DNA from: Pelobates cultripes
Taxonomy: Eukaryota > Chordata > Amphibia > Anura > Pelobatidae
Length of the DNA stretch: 64,000 nt
Assembly: GCA_933207985.1 (NCBI GenBank)
Contig: OW240921.1
Location: forward strand, 4,802,318 to 4,866,317
Reading direction: 5' to 3'
Below are positions 37,401-44,429 of this stretch, one piece after another. A program made the position numbers and the translations under genes. The number at the start of each line of letters is the position of its first letter. Position 1 is the stretch's first letter. Below the pieces are notes generated by a model, which was not told where the DNA came from, did no database searches, and worked only from the letters and a program-made list of their open reading frames with translations.

Positions 37401-39825
37401 TGCGCATCAGCACCTTGTTGCCACCTACAGAAGTCTTAACCTAGGGGGCACTTGGTTTATATGACCTGAAGAACAGCAGAATAAAACTTAAAGTCAAACC
37501 AAGCACAGTACATCTTCTAAATCATGCTTGTCCAACCATGGCCCTCCAAGCCAATGGCTGGCAGAGAATTTGGGGAATGTAGTCTAAAAAGAATGCAAAC
37601 CCTGTTTGTAATGATTAATATATTTTTTAGATTACAAATACATATTTTGTTGTTTTAATAGAAATTCAACTGACGTGGTGGGATGTAATGTATCACCATC
37701 TCAAAAGTTGTCTTAGTAATATGACTAACATGAGAAGACAACTCACAGTGAGAGGTACAATTATCGTATAATCTCTACATAAATAATGGATTAGGATGAG
37801 TAAAATGGGAGAGAGATAACACTCTGTGGTGTGAATGGGTTCAGCCTTATCCAATAGAAGTGCATTTCCCCCACAGTCATAGTTAATTCTTTTTAGGTCT
37901 GTTTTACCTTTTATACAGGGACCTGGTGAGCCGTAGCTAAACTGAACACCAACCCCGATGCTCTAAAGGCAAAATGAGTCAGTTGGATGCTGCACCATGT
38001 TAGATATGAAACTGTTCCAAAAGTTGCCCATAAGTGCTTGCTATCAATACTAAAGTGCTTCCACACTTGTTATATGTTTTCTTATAATTATTATAATTCC
38101 AATAAATCTAATAGGGGAACACATTCATTTTAATAACAAGCCAAGAAAAAGACAAAAGCCTACAGGCTTACACCCAAAGCATCTCTCTCACAAATATCTC
38201 AAGTTTAACTAGCATAGACCACTCAATCAGGTTTCTTTTGTATTCTTCACTGACAAGAACTCACGGGCGAACTCAGATATGACCACTGGCAAAATATTTG
38301 GCAGACGACTTCTAAGCTTTGCTCTTGTGCGACTTCTAAAGAACAGATTTATAAGACACTCCTTCGGGGGTTTATTATTCCTACACAGCTTCACCAAGTA
38401 AAATTGATCCTAATTAACAAACACTGCAAAGGGTTCGGTTAAACTGGAGCTTATTGCAACTAATCTCTACTATCTGTTCTCCATCTTTAAAGCACCCCAT
38501 GGGGCGCAATCTGTAGATTTTTAAATTTACTTTTCTTCCTTATCACTTATTTTAATTCTAGTTAACAGTTTAAAATGTTAATTTTGATTATGTTGCTGTT
38601 TTGCTGTTTCCAAAAAGTAGCAAAAATATTATGAAGAATCTATAAAAAAATGTGGATTCTAAGTATTTATATGTTAAATTTGATGTATAACATGCGAGAT
38701 CCAGCGCACTCACACATTCACTAATCAGCAACTTAATTGGGAATTTAGAGAGCATCCAGATAGCTATAGATACATTTAAATGGCAGGGTAAATGGCATAG
38801 AGTAGTTAGAAATATCTTGTATAGACCTAGAGACAAAGGGGGACTAGGTCTCCCTAATTTACTTATCTACTACTACGCTGCCCAATTGGCACAAATTATT
38901 GGATGACATTCACCTCAAGGGAAATATAGATGGGCAGAAATGGAGGACTGGCAATGTATATGTGGTTAAATAAGGTCTCAAGACCAGGTCTAAAATAAAT
39001 CTGCCCATCAACATCAAACTCCTTATATATTTGGGACAAACTCAAGTTAAAACATGGCCTAACGAACCTCCATTCTCCTATGACACCAGTATTTCGGAAT
39101 AGGCAATTTATTCAAAGAATGGAAGAGCACAATTTTCAAAACTTAAAATTAGGGGGAATTTAGAGATATGCAGATCTTTGGTTAGAAGGAGAGGTGGTTT
39201 AATTTTCTAGTTTAATGGCCAGAACAGGGTTGATGACAGGAGATTTTTTCCGCTACCTGCAGATTAAAGATTTTGCCTACTCGACTGAAGTAAAAATGGC
39301 AGTTCAGTTCCCCCTTACCGATTTTGAAGAAGTATGTAAAATAGGAAAGATAAGTCTTATATCTGATTCCTATAACCAGTTAAGTGAGGAACCTACAGTT
39401 TGGGGTCCATTAAATTATATATCTCATTGGGCGGCAGACCTAGGAAATTCTCTGGAACTGAATGATTGTATACATATCCGGGAAACAGCAACTAAAATAT
39501 TGACATGCATGATCTCTCAAGAGCAGATGTTTAAAATATTTTTTAGATGGCATGTAACATCTTCTTGTATAAAATTGGTAACAATCCGACCGATCTGTGT
39601 TGGGGGGGATATGGTCAACAAGGGACATATTTACATATGTGGTGGGAATGTCCAAAAAATTAAAAGCTTTTGGGGGAAAAAAAAAATTGTTCTGCAGAAT
39701 ATCACTAACCTATAAATATTATTGCTTACAATGTTAAGTTCGGCATATTCTCGTGATTGGAATAAATACTTACTGCAACACACTACCATCCACAAACACA
39801 AGACGAGAACTCCACGGACCCCCAT
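7065..39825 (-). CDS. Gene A: secreted VWD-C8-TIL protein, FCGBP/zonadhesin-like (five coding exons)
   Basis: Joined coding exons, in transcription order: 39825-39774, 36778-36429, 31956-31678, 9112-8815, 7423-7065; 1338 nt, 445 residues. Every junction has GT-AG and the phases are 1, 0, 0, 1. Domains: signal peptide 1-17; cysteine-rich linker 18-53; VWD 54-227, with ASGDPHYTTFD and GMCGNYNQDP; C8 about 231-326; TIL from about 329. The family is extracellular, disulphide-rich and often polymerising (mucins, FCGBP, zonadhesin); the role here is unknown. It contains exactly one repeat unit of such proteins. One sequon is NVT in VWD and another is NQS in TIL. The usual Gly after the first VWD Cys is Trp (CWASGDPHY). 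Introns 3 and 4 are hugely expanded by transposons. No frameshift or stop is seen. Confidence 0.88.
7497..7667 (+). repeat. Unclassified insertion in gene A intron 5, copy 1
   Basis: Starts after ttaattaa with ggggggtggctagga and contains tggtacccctagccacc, a short palindrome. It matches 8185-8415 but lacks about 60 bp in the middle. It is absent from the matching place in gene B (near 49330). It has no ORF or clear TIR, so the family is unknown. Confidence 0.6.
8040..8575 (+). repeat. Unclassified insertion in gene A intron 5, copy 2
   Basis: Interrupts sequence that is continuous in gene B (near 50450). The part 8185-8415 matches 7497-7667 and is longer. Bases 8040-8184 contain an AG-rich stretch. 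No coding potential is recognised. Confidence 0.55.
8815..9112 (-). CDS. Gene A coding exon 4: C8 domain
   Basis: The acceptor CCTTCCAG is at 9113 and the donor TGTC|GTAAGT at 8815; 298 nt, ending phase 1. The conserved cysteine pattern includes CWDDCNGPC, NYCGL, CHALVNPSRYMDNCVYDVC and LCQAI. About 79 of 99 residues match gene B, clearly fewer than in exon 3; many changes alter charge. Confidence 0.9.
9265..9882 (+). mobile_element. Left part of an older gag-bearing retroelement in gene A intron 4
   Basis: Homology to gene B intron 4 stops near 9265. A plus-strand reading from about 9487 (MEFEAILASLRAAALDGAWQ) resembles the N-terminus of gag-like proteins of DIRS-like frog elements, but stops follow. 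The segment continues at 12621 after the LTR element 9883-12615 inserted into it. Confidence 0.45.
9883..10386 (+). repeat. 5' LTR of element 9883-12615 (internally deleted)
   Basis: Starts TGTGGCGGAACC and ends CCGTTACA. It matches both ends of the right LTR but jumps from ccctttaaagac to ggattttgtgtggg, losing the middle and the conserved hairpin. It contains ggaataaaagagac, a likely poly(A) signal. Confidence 0.9.
10387..10404 (+). other. Primer-binding-site-like sequence
   Basis: TTGGTGGCAGCGGTGGGA lies directly after the left LTR, where the tRNA primer site is expected. Which tRNA would pair was not determined. Confidence 0.5.
10527..11291 (+). CDS. Gag-like ORF with 16-residue repeats (element protein)
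   Basis: A 254-residue ORF, the only open reading frame of size in the LTR element. Residues 1-50 (MAYDYTQEELDREVNEVL, then ERAVQLARKLVGEYLQ) look helical. Residues 52-179 are eight 16-residue repeats of the form QGAEGVVLPPQRQC plus two residues, and a ninth degenerate unit follows. Each repeat has one Cys. No zinc knuckle or enzyme motif is seen. Because the 48-bp unit is a multiple of three, other frames and the opposite strand are also open, and those are shadows. It is probably a Gag-position protein of a frog LTR family; the function is unknown. Confidence 0.6.
   Translation: MAYDYTQEELDREVNEVLSTFGPNIPERAVQLARKLVGEYLQTLVDLAKKESQGAKGVVLPPQRQCVPQGAEGVVLPPQRQCESQGAKGVVLPPQRQCVSQGAEGAVLPPQRQCVSQGAEGVVLPPQRQCVPQGAEGAVLPPQRQCVSQGAKGVVLPPQWQCVPQGAEGVVLPPQRQCVPQEAETVCLAPQPQDKILKGETVGPPLQQQRECQGEELPSGSLQFRESSLLHPLSSGSLTHQGEMFSPTTMQMGP
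10680..11063 (+). repeat. 48-bp tandem repeats (8 units) inside the gag-like ORF
   Basis: Eight in-frame 48-bp units. They vary at a few codons: S/P at unit position 1, K/E at 5, and V/A at 7. One unit has QWQC in place of QRQC, and one has Glu in place of Val at position 16. This suggests expansion by unequal exchange or RT slippage while the frame was kept. Confidence 0.9.
11666..11677 (+). other. Polypurine tract
   Basis: AAAGGGGAGAAG directly before the right LTR start (TGTGGC at 11678), the standard position for plus-strand priming. Confidence 0.8.
11678..12615 (+). repeat. 3' LTR of element 9883-12615
   Basis: A 938-bp LTR from TGTGGCGGAACC to CCGTTACA. It contains a strong hairpin at 12166-12222 (13-bp perfect stem plus a weaker extension) and a poly(A)-like ggaataaaag near 12315. 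Related LTRs lie at 14513-15130, 29205-29560 (ends of one insertion), 46658-47480 and 63800-64000. Confidence 0.9.
12621..14239 (+). mobile_element. Right part of the older gag-bearing retroelement
   Basis: Continues the segment 9265-9882 after the inserted LTR element. Bases 12690-13000 are a C/T-rich low-complexity stretch. The gag-like ORF 13245-14129 follows. No RT, recombinase or integrase remains. Confidence 0.5.
13245..14129 (+). pseudogene. Gag-like protein of a DIRS-type retroelement, probably degenerate
   Basis: A 294-residue open frame. A central block (residues about 78-200) has GLHLKQEIRERIWKGDFVEL, a charged linker and KTFGNWIRAFSVLASIIGE, then WWRYDEQFCQRLAV. It ends in a cysteine/histidine cluster, CKRGSSCRFNHECSGCGG, like the zinc-binding tail of Gag proteins in vertebrate DIRS-like elements. 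A local frame change near 13720 is likely: an overlapping frame (13585-13860) carries ECFMLLYYQDTIWNACRTYG, which fits the family better. It is therefore probably a frameshifted remnant. Confidence 0.5.
14240..14350 (+). repeat. LTR 3'-end fragment
   Basis: Resembles the last 100 bp of the LTR at 12520-12615 (gtgcttggagtcctc, then a gtccgtcaca end). It is a more diverged LTR of the same superfamily, abutting the BovB fragment at 14352. Confidence 0.55.
14352..14512 (-). mobile_element. BovB/RTE LINE, distal fragment
   Basis: On the minus strand this reads RIVRTMVFPIVTYGC and then HRRIDAFELWCWQKLLRIPW, the conserved region after the RT in RTE/BovB LINEs. It is the direct continuation of 29566-31195: that part ends LSTKV, and this one starts RIVRTMV. 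The two are separated by the LTR insertion with target duplication at 14508-14512 and 29561-29565. Confidence 0.85.
14508..14512. other. Target-site duplication, left (cggac)
   Basis: Partner is tggac at 29561-29565 (4 of 5 bases). Joining the flanks here restores a continuous BovB reading (TKV-RIV), which confirms that one insertion event separates them. Confidence 0.75.
14513..15130 (-). repeat. LTR (minus orientation), terminal part
   Basis: Ends (minus strand) GGGTGCCGTTACA like the LTR at 11678-12615 and shares ggattttgtgtgggagtgtctg. It has two AATAAA-like signals and a conserved hairpin at 14885-14941. The matching LTR start (TGTGAAGAGACC) is at 29560. These are thus the two outer ends of an insertion now 15 kb long, either a full element or a solo LTR blown apart by later insertions. 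Confidence 0.8.
15131..15465 (-). repeat. Second LTR-like fragment
   Basis: Contains an 11-bp perfect hairpin (tggagataatt / aattatctcca, 15147-15180) like that of the LTR at 47010-47073, and a gttcgcaaaccggcgaacc motif. It is probably part of another LTR copy; borders are not resolved. Confidence 0.4.
15466..22235. repeat. 91-bp satellite array, about 74 units
   Basis: Tandem units of 91 bp containing gatatggattgacacctat, gatacacactgacacagag and ctacatagggtcacttgg. A BamHI-type ggatcc occurs in most units. Units at about 21540-22230 are nearly identical, while 17150-17650 and 19100-19750 are more diverged with small indels. The array lies inside gene A intron 4, within the LTR insertion that split BovB. 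It is not protein coding: the short open frames in it are by-products of the period. Confidence 0.95.
22236..22494. repeat. Unclassified GC-rich repeat beside the satellite
   Basis: Two similar blocks (ggggggacctactgtcctccc with cccccaccc-gtgggtgggggccataa) at about 22298-22350 and 22366-22420, and a third partial one. Their origin is unknown and no gene is seen. Confidence 0.5.
22495..23002 (-). mobile_element. hAT fragment related to the transposase at 24164
   Basis: Bases 22540-22760 match 24830-25060 of the nearby hAT transposase gene in the same orientation, so a second related copy is present. It is broken by frameshifts. Its right end continues at 24044 beyond the inserted element 23003-24043. 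Confidence 0.65.
23003..24043 (+). mobile_element. Nested hAT (Charlie/ZBED-like) element
   Basis: A 1041-bp element with short TIRs (CAGTGTTCCCC / GGGGAGCACTG). A perfect 8-bp duplication CCCTAAAA flanks it at 22995-23002 and 24044-24051. It carries a partial transposase. It interrupts the older hAT copy. Confidence 0.92.
23145..23850 (+). pseudogene. hAT transposase C-terminal remnant (ZBED5-like)
   Basis: The open part 23145-23687 encodes MTTVFKLSDEVAAFKAKLEL and later LLLKEFERYFP and WIRDPFANK. After a TAG at 23685-23687 the reading continues with TTYLCEAGFSAVTANKTKQR, the hAT dimerisation region. The RNase-H core is missing, so it cannot transpose itself. Confidence 0.75.
24164..27487 (-). 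pseudogene. hAT transposase gene with BED finger, frameshifted
   Basis: Read right to left. An N-terminal segment is at 27056-27487. A BED zinc finger follows in 26418-27059 (SAVWHYFCVSASD, CNLCQKKLSLGK, HLGTTALHRHMIAHH). The catalytic core comes next: TTDTWSAKHGQGRYIIYTAH with the first Asp in 25986-26267, and VVCDNGTNLLAALK in 25261-25806. The C-terminal part 24164-25540 has an acidic linker with repeated EEDC units and ends with the dimerisation signature LSERTFSAAGGIVTEKRSRL. Frames change near 26260, 25990-25800 and 25500, so it is inactive. hAT transposases cut and paste DNA between their TIRs. Confidence 0.85.
27385..28790. repeat. Subterminal tandem repeats of the hAT element, about 10 units
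   Basis: Units of about 133-152 bp, each with gctattgtgacacc, a gagtgagtggtggcactggg block, ctgacacacagacgcttg and aactgctattcaatctat. They lie between the transposase gene and the 5' terminal end, where hAT transposases often bind. Units change gradually from left to right; the three rightmost share gacacagaagctggcag. Confidence 0.9.
28791..29201 (-). mobile_element. Terminal end of the hAT element
   Basis: The minus-strand end reads TAGTGATGCACCGAAAGG. Bases about 28960-29100 match the arms of the fold-back MITE 61286-61673. The opposite end of this hAT and its target duplication were not found on the left side. Confidence 0.75.
29202..29560 (-). repeat. LTR start part, other end of the insertion in BovB
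   Basis: The minus strand begins TGTGAAGAGACCAATCTCGC at 29560, aligning with the start of the LTR at 11678. TTTAAATA near 29475 may be a promoter element. Divergence is high after the first 100 bp. Confidence 0.75.
29566..31195 (-). mobile_element. BovB/RTE-type LINE, main part
   Basis: A non-LTR retrotransposon in gene A intron 4. RT pieces are at 30242-30496 (ELPDVQAGFRRGRGTRD), 29786-30148 (KIGKGVRQGCILSHYLFNLY and NLRYVDDTTLMAESEEEL, with YVDD as the RT active site) and 29566-29829 (LNVKKTKIMA, VTDFIFLGSKISADGD). The 5' region 30770-31195 also resembles BovB untranslated sequence (ccttgccgtggtgaaggggc on the minus strand). Many stops and frameshifts make it dead. It continues at 14352-14512. 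Confidence 0.88.
31678..31956 (-). CDS. Gene A coding exon 3: second half of VWD
   Basis: The acceptor TTTGAACAG is at 31957 and the donor AAG|GTAAGA at 31678; 279 nt, phase 0 at both ends. It carries GMCGNYNQDPADDF, the conserved VWD signature whose acidic residues bind calcium in this family. About 84 of 93 residues match the gene B exon by my count. Confidence 0.9.
32548..32586 (-). ncRNA. Hammerhead-ribozyme-like motif, left arm
   Basis: The minus strand has helix I GTCC/GGAC enclosing CTGAGGA, a hairpin GTTC...GAAC, then GAAAC and ACGCGTA. This follows the hammerhead order CUGANGA - helix II - GAAA - short helix III - UH. There is one extra A between the first core and helix II, so activity is uncertain. 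Penelope-like elements are known to carry hammerheads in their terminal repeats. Confidence 0.5.
33501..33940 (-). pseudogene. GIY-YIG endonuclease part of the left arm
   Basis: The minus strand encodes LLQCPCGIQYVGWTKRFLKV, the GIY-YIG core with the Y-V-G step, then HLNNIKKG. It goes on to a family-typical C-terminus, RETFWIHKLRTLTPRGLNID, which is missing from the right arm. It is not linked to an upstream RT in this arm. Confidence 0.8.
33987..34784 (+). pseudogene. Penelope-like reverse transcriptase, C-terminal half
   Basis: The open segments 33987-34301 and 34326-34784 lie in one frame, separated by a TAG at 34302. Motifs are NAMGTKFAPNYANIYM, WQHYIDDVIIIWKG (active-site Y-I-D-D) and, after the stop, INFLDLTLSHD. 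The N-terminal palm and fingers are missing and a frame change occurs near 33980-34060. The element is thus 5' truncated and inactive. Confidence 0.85.
34785..35200 (+). pseudogene. GIY-YIG endonuclease part of the right arm
   Basis: A +1 type frame change near 34780 leads into a linker with FRGCGSCKACATASV, the cysteine motif before the nuclease. VVYLLQCPCGIQYVGQTKRF and HLNNIKKGLLTHSV follow. The protein breaks off after KCLEIKR because the right arm has the internal deletion. In intact elements the nuclease nicks the target site. Confidence 0.85.
35917..35955 (+). ncRNA. Hammerhead-ribozyme-like motif, right arm
   Basis: Same 39-nt layout as 32548-32586, in inverted position. Helix I is GTCC/GGAC, the core CTGAGGA, helix II GTTCAT/ATGAAC, then GAAAC and ACGCGTA. 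Helix II differs by one base from the left arm. Confidence 0.5.
36429..36778 (-). CDS. Gene A coding exon 2: linker and first half of VWD
   Basis: The acceptor TTTGTCTCAG is at 36779 and the donor AGA|GTGAGT at 36429; 350 nt. The first part (SCRTTVCPWRHEC, then NGKPRCIP) has the same cysteine spacing as the tail of the TIL exon, so the protein opens in the middle of a repeat period. Then comes VWD with CWASGDPHYTTFD, YDFMGTCTYTL and the sequon NVT. It is two residues longer than the gene B exon (PLPSCR against LSCR). Confidence 0.9.
36779..38692. other. Gene A intron 2, sequence shared with gene B
   Basis: Similar to 53311-54900 of gene B, including tgtatgtgattgcttcc-like and gccataagtgcttg-like blocks. 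An open frame in gene B (54181-54525) falls in this homology but is broken in gene A, so it is treated as intron. No other feature is seen. Confidence 0.6.
38693..39690 (+). mobile_element. L1-type LINE fragment in gene A intron 2
   Basis: Inserted in intron sequence that is continuous in gene B. The early part reads AIDTFKWQGKWHRVVRNILY and DKGGLGLPNL. The later part, 39215-39715, includes MFKIFFRWHVTSSC and a C-terminal Cys/His region GHIYICGGNVQKIKSFW. This is the end of an L1-like ORF2, with several stops. The ORF runs on into intron sequence past about 39690. Confidence 0.75.
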
Positions 39826-39827
39826 GT
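39774..39827 (-). CDS. Gene A coding exon 1: signal peptide
   Basis: The acceptor CCATTTCCAG precedes AC then ATG (start at 39825). It encodes MGVRGVLVLCLWMVVCC, a basic residue followed by a hydrophobic core, typical of a secretory signal peptide. The donor is A|GTAAGT at 39774/39773, leaving phase 1. The gene B exon at 55079-55132 differs only by Gly-to-Ala at residue 2 in the translated part. Confidence 0.88.
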
Positions 39828-40635
39828 CTGGAAATGGAAAATAAAATGTTAAAACACTACTCGGGGCACTTAGTGAAATATTATAATCTCCTGGTGCGTT
39901 AAAAGAATACTTCAGAGTAAGAACACACACATGTATTCCTGACACTACCGTGGTAAAATTATTTAGGTCTCAGGCCCCCCTCTTTAATGTAAACAGTTGA
40001 TTTTACTCACATTTTGTCCAGCATACATTTGGCAGTTATCACACCGTATGTGTTTCATGCAATGTTGGCACCCTTTATAGACATAATTACATATGACCCT
40101 GGCATAATGTGCAATTTGATCTGCTGAAGTACCTTCCCACGTGTCATAGGGTGACTCCAAGCACCATAACCACTTAACCGATTTTAAGTGGTTTCAGTTT
40201 GCAATATTATGGAGATATCTGCAGCTGGTGCCAAAGTTGTAATAGTTATAGGTTTTCTATTATTAAATCCCAAAGGTAATATGCAAAAAAAAAATTATGA
40301 ACAATAAATGAAACAAAAACAAAAATGTACAACATAAACCAGTGTATTGCACGTCATTTAGAGTAATGTTACTTCTCATTGACTTCCCCTGAGTCAGCAA
40401 CATCACGAACCTTTGTTATAAAGAATAGGTAATAAAAGAAAATGACCTCAGACCTTCTTTCAAATAAATCATCCTCCAAATGCTATTATAAATCATACAT
40501 TTTATATTATCATTATTACAATTACTTAAAAATACGTTATTTCTTTCTAAAGAGATTTTCAGTTAATAATGTAAATACAAATATTTTGGTTCTTGGGATT
40601 ATATAAACATGATCAGAATTCAAGGAGCCACTTAC

Positions 40636-40723
40636 CTGTTCCACACCCGACTAGCCTAGGATGCCACCGGACACTGCTTATATAGGATTTTGCTGCATGA
40701 CTAAAACCGAAGATTATTTGCAT
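40636..40723 (-). promoter_or_regulatory. Gene A promoter and non-coding first exon
   Basis: On the minus strand: an octamer ATGCAAAT (40723-40716), a conserved block TTTTAGTCATGCAGCAAAAT (about 40706-40687), a TATA box TATATAAG (40684-40677), then a short 5' UTR exon ending GAACAG|GTAAGTGG at 40636. The transcription start is inferred at about 40650. Intron 1 runs from 40635 to 39828. The same order is found upstream of gene B. Confidence 0.7.
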
Positions 40724-41029
40724 AACAATCTGATAAAGAAAACCAAAAAAAGATTGAAAATCCAGCCCCCAATTTACACAATGCAAGAGCACGAGGTCGG
40801 CATGATGTCAATGTCACCTTGTACCTTGTAGGTGGATTTAATGTTCCCAACCATTGTTCCCAACATTCGCTCATGTCAGTAAATCTGTCAAAAGTCAGTA
40901 AGTCGGTAACCCTTTACTGAGTTAGAATTTACCATTGTGTAAACTCACTTTCTTCGCAACTTTTAGTTTTTTTCTTTTTAAATAAAAATGCTTTAATGAT
41001 TCCCAGAAAGAAATAGAAATTATATTCAT

Positions 41030-41074
<45 letters not shown>

Positions 41075-41095
41075 TATATATATAATATTAATATA
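41030..41095. repeat. (TA)n microsatellite, tail of the L2 LINE
   Basis: A near-pure TA run beside the L2 3' end (ccatagcgctgtacaatggg). L2 LINEs end in short tandem repeats, so it probably grew from the LINE tail. Confidence 0.8.
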
Positions 41096-41740
41096 ATGTC
41101 AAATTCCATAGCGCTGTACAATGGGTGGACTAACAGACATGTATTTATAAGCACAGGAACAGAGGCATTGGGGGCAAGTATGTGGCAATGATAGTATTCA
41201 CTGAGGGCTTGATGATAGTTGCAGAAGAGGAATCAGGGTGCAGGGAAGGAAAGCTATTGACAGTTTAATTGATGAGTTTTCATTGATTTTTTAAAGGAAT
41301 GGAGACTGGGTGAAAGTCTAACAGAGATGGAAAGGGAGTTCCACAGGAGCAGTGTAGACCTAGAGAAGTCTTTAAGTTGAGCATTGCAGGTAGGAGTACG
41401 AACAGAGGATGACGTAGGTCTTTAGCAGAGCGGAGGGGCCTAGATGGGACATAGGTAGGTCGGATCAGCATTGTGTAGAGATTTGAAAGGAAGCACCAGA
41501 ATTTCAAATTGCACTCTATATCTTACAGGAAGCCAATGTATGGACTGACAAAGGTGAGAGGCATGGCAAGTGCAGGCAGACAGGAAGATGAGCCTCGCTG
41601 CAGCATTCATTATAGACTGTAACGAGGCAAGTTGGGAACATGTAAGACCACTGAGAAGCAGATTACAGTAGTCAAGGTGACAGAGGACAGCAGCATGGAC
41701 AATAACCATTGCCGTATCAGTGTTAAATAGGGTCGGATGC

Positions 41741-42282
41741 TGTAACATATTCAGCCTCACCTAATGGTATCTGCAGTAATCGCCTTCCTGACAAATTCAG
41801 AAGTGCCGTTCAGTGGCCATGCGTCAATGTGTCGGACTCCTGCAGCATGTTGGTGGAAACCGGCCACTGCAGATCCACACCAATTTGTAACCCCACATCC
41901 ACCCACGTCCGCCCACGTCCGCCCATTCTGGGGTCACAGGCCAGATTCGGCCAATCTGAGTTAAAGGAGACGTATTTAAACTTAATTATGCCTTTCCTCA
42001 TTGCCCTGTCATGGTTTCCCTTAATGGTTGTCCAAGAGTGTGTTCCTGAGCGTTTAATTCTGGTTATTGACTTTGGCTTTGTTTTGACTTCCCTGTTTTC
42101 TGGTATCCTTGACTTTTGTCTTTCCCTCATCATTGTGTCTCATTCTATGTCCCTGACCTCGGCAAGTATTCTGACTATTCTTTGGTACGTTAAGTCCAGC
42201 CATTCTAAGGCCCGGTAAGACATTACCTTTAGTCCTAGGTATGATACAGTTCTGCGTGCTGGATGAACTTGTAATCCTGACA
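41741..42282 (+). mobile_element. Solo Ty3/gypsy LTR in the L2 LINE
   Basis: A 542-bp sequence starting TGTAACATATTC and ending ATCCTGACA. It is flanked by gatgc (41736-41740) and gatgt (42283-42287), a 5-bp target duplication with one change. The middle part (gactttggctttgttt, ctgacctcggc) resembles the LTR of the gypsy fragment at 4698-5046. The reading frames in it are not genes. Confidence 0.75.
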
Positions 42283-42599
42283 GATGTGCACAATGTTTTT
42301 GAGATGGAAGCAGCAGGATTTGGCAATTGATTGGACATGAGGGTTGAAGGAGAGGTCAGAGTCAAAAAGAACACCTAGGCATTGAGCCATAGAGGTTGAG
42401 CAGATGGTATTGCCATTGACTCAGATGGACACAGACAAGGGATAAGCAATACTTGAGGGAGAGAAGACCAGAAATTCTGTTTTGCACAGGTTCAGTTTAA
42501 GGAGATGAGCAGCCATTCAGTTGAAAATAGCAGAGAGGCAGTCAGAGACATGAGTCCAGAGGGGTGGCGAGAAATCAGAGGAGGACAGATACATTTCTA

Positions 42600-43527
42600 T
42601 AGGACTAACTGAACCCAAACCACAGACCGGCATGAGCAGGGGCCATAACACCCAGGCCCAGAACCATATCTCCGGAGACAAACACCGGACCAAGCCATGT
42701 GCAAGCCCCCCCCTTAAGGGGACGCAACCCCCGATCCTCGCCCCTAGCCGGAAGATCAAAACCCAGTGGACTATGGGAGGGCATACCCCTCCGTCCCCGA
42801 GACATTACTAACAAACCACCATACCCCAAGACCCGAACACCAGGGTGGGGACCACGCTTAATGACAGAATCTCACGGGCCCAAATCAGCACCACAGCACA
42901 TCCACATCCACAAGCCCCCGAAGCACATAACCAAAACAGCGCCAATCATAACCAGGCAAGACCCAGCACAGCCTAAGACCCCACAATGATTGGATAGCCC
43001 AACGAGACCACTGCAAGTGCAACCCAGCAACCCACACTCCTTCCCCTCCCAACCACCTCACCCTTCTTCATGAGAATGCCCCAAAACAGTAACAATTGCC
43101 AATACCAAGATACATCCCAGGAATATAATTAGAACAACATACGACACCCAAACCCACTGGTTCACTGGGCTCACCCCAACAACCTAATCCTCTTCCCCAG
43201 CCACCCACCCGTACACCCACAATACATCACAACGTCAGGCACTTCCACTGTGTGAGGACTTCACGGCAACCAACGAACCCACGGGGGGCACATACACAAC
43301 ACGAACCTGCAACCCAAGGCACAACCGAGAGCCTCACGCTCTGGAACAAACGGAACATGGTTCAAACACCAATGACCAGATATGCAGCAAATGAACTGAA
43401 ATGTAATGTTGTGCAAATATGTATGTACCTGTTACCCATCCCTTTCTTTTCTGTACCCCACCCCCCTGCTCAACATAAACTATATACAAAACAATATAAA
43501 TAAAGAATTTATAAAAAAAAAAAAAGG
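42600..43527 (+). mobile_element. 3' untranslated end of an L1-like LINE with poly(A)
   Basis: A C/A-rich stretch of about 0.9 kb ending aataaagaatttat and a 13-base A run. It lies between related copies of an L2 sequence (ggacagatacattt and ggacagctaaattt), which look like a diverged target duplication of about 15 bp. No ORF2 part is included. Confidence 0.6.
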
Positions 43528-44429
43528 ACAGCTAAATTTGCGTGTCATCCACATAGAAACGATACTGGAAGCTGAAGGAGCTATGTTTTTGAGATGGAAA
43601 TGACAGGATTTGGCGATAGATTGAACATGAGGCTTGAAGGAGAGGTCGGAGTCAAAGAGAACACCTAGGCAGCGAGCCTGCGTGGTGGAGCTGATGGTAG
43701 CACCGTTGACTTGGAGGGAGACAGACACAGGAGTAACAACACTTGAGGGAGGAAAGACCAGAATTTCAGTTTTGGTCAAGTTTAGTTTAAGGAAGTGGGC
43801 AGCTATCCAGTTAGAAACAGCAGAGAGGCAGTCAGAGACACTAGTCAAGAGGGACAGGGAAAGATCAAGAGAGGACAGGTAGATTTGCGTGTCATCCGCA
43901 TAGAAATGATATTGGAAGCCAAAAAGAAGCTAATGAGTTTACCAAGGGAGGCAGTATAGATTGAGAACAAAAGGGGACTAAGGACAGTCCCTTGGGGATC
44001 ACCAACAGAGAGGGATTGGGGAGAATAGGCAAAGCCAGAGAAAGAAACACTGAGCACTGGGAGAGGTAGGAAGAGCACTTGGAGAGAGCTGTATCTCGTA
44101 GACCAAGATTACAGAGGATAAGAAGAAGCTGTTGATGATCAACAGTGCCAAAAGCAGAAGAAAGGTCAAAGAGAATTAGGATAGAGTAATGGCCATGGGA
44201 TTTAGCAGTGATAAGATCATTGTATACTTTGGTCACATCTGTTATAACAGAGTGACGAGCAAGGAATCCAGATTGAAGTTGGTCAAGCAGAGAGTTGGAT
44301 TCAAGGAAGTTTGTCAATCTCGTATACACAACTTGCTCAAGGATATTGGAGACAAACAGCAGTAGCGAGATAGGGTGCTGGTTAGACGGGGAATTAGGGT
44401 CAAGGTTGGGCTTTTTCAGAAACATGATA

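Larger units (their letters stand above)
41096..44425 (-). mobile_element. L2-type LINE, broken by two insertions
   Basis: Minus-strand pieces: RT fingers/palm 43892-44425 (QHPISLLLFVSNILEQVVYT and AKSHGHYSILILFDLSSAFG), a palm/thumb region 43480-43848 (LKLNLTKTEILVFPPSS, VNGATISSTTQARCLGVLFD), and the C-terminal region 41440-41740 (LCHLDYCNLLLSGL, IHWLPVRYRVQFEILVL). These motifs are typical of the CR1/L2 group. Stops and frameshifts are present. A solo LTR (41741-42282) and a LINE tail (about 42600-43527) interrupt it. Confidence 0.85.

Noticed and set aside
41829..42218. Hydrophobic 129-residue frame resembling a membrane protein.
   Set aside because: It lies fully inside the solo LTR bounded by the 5-bp duplication.
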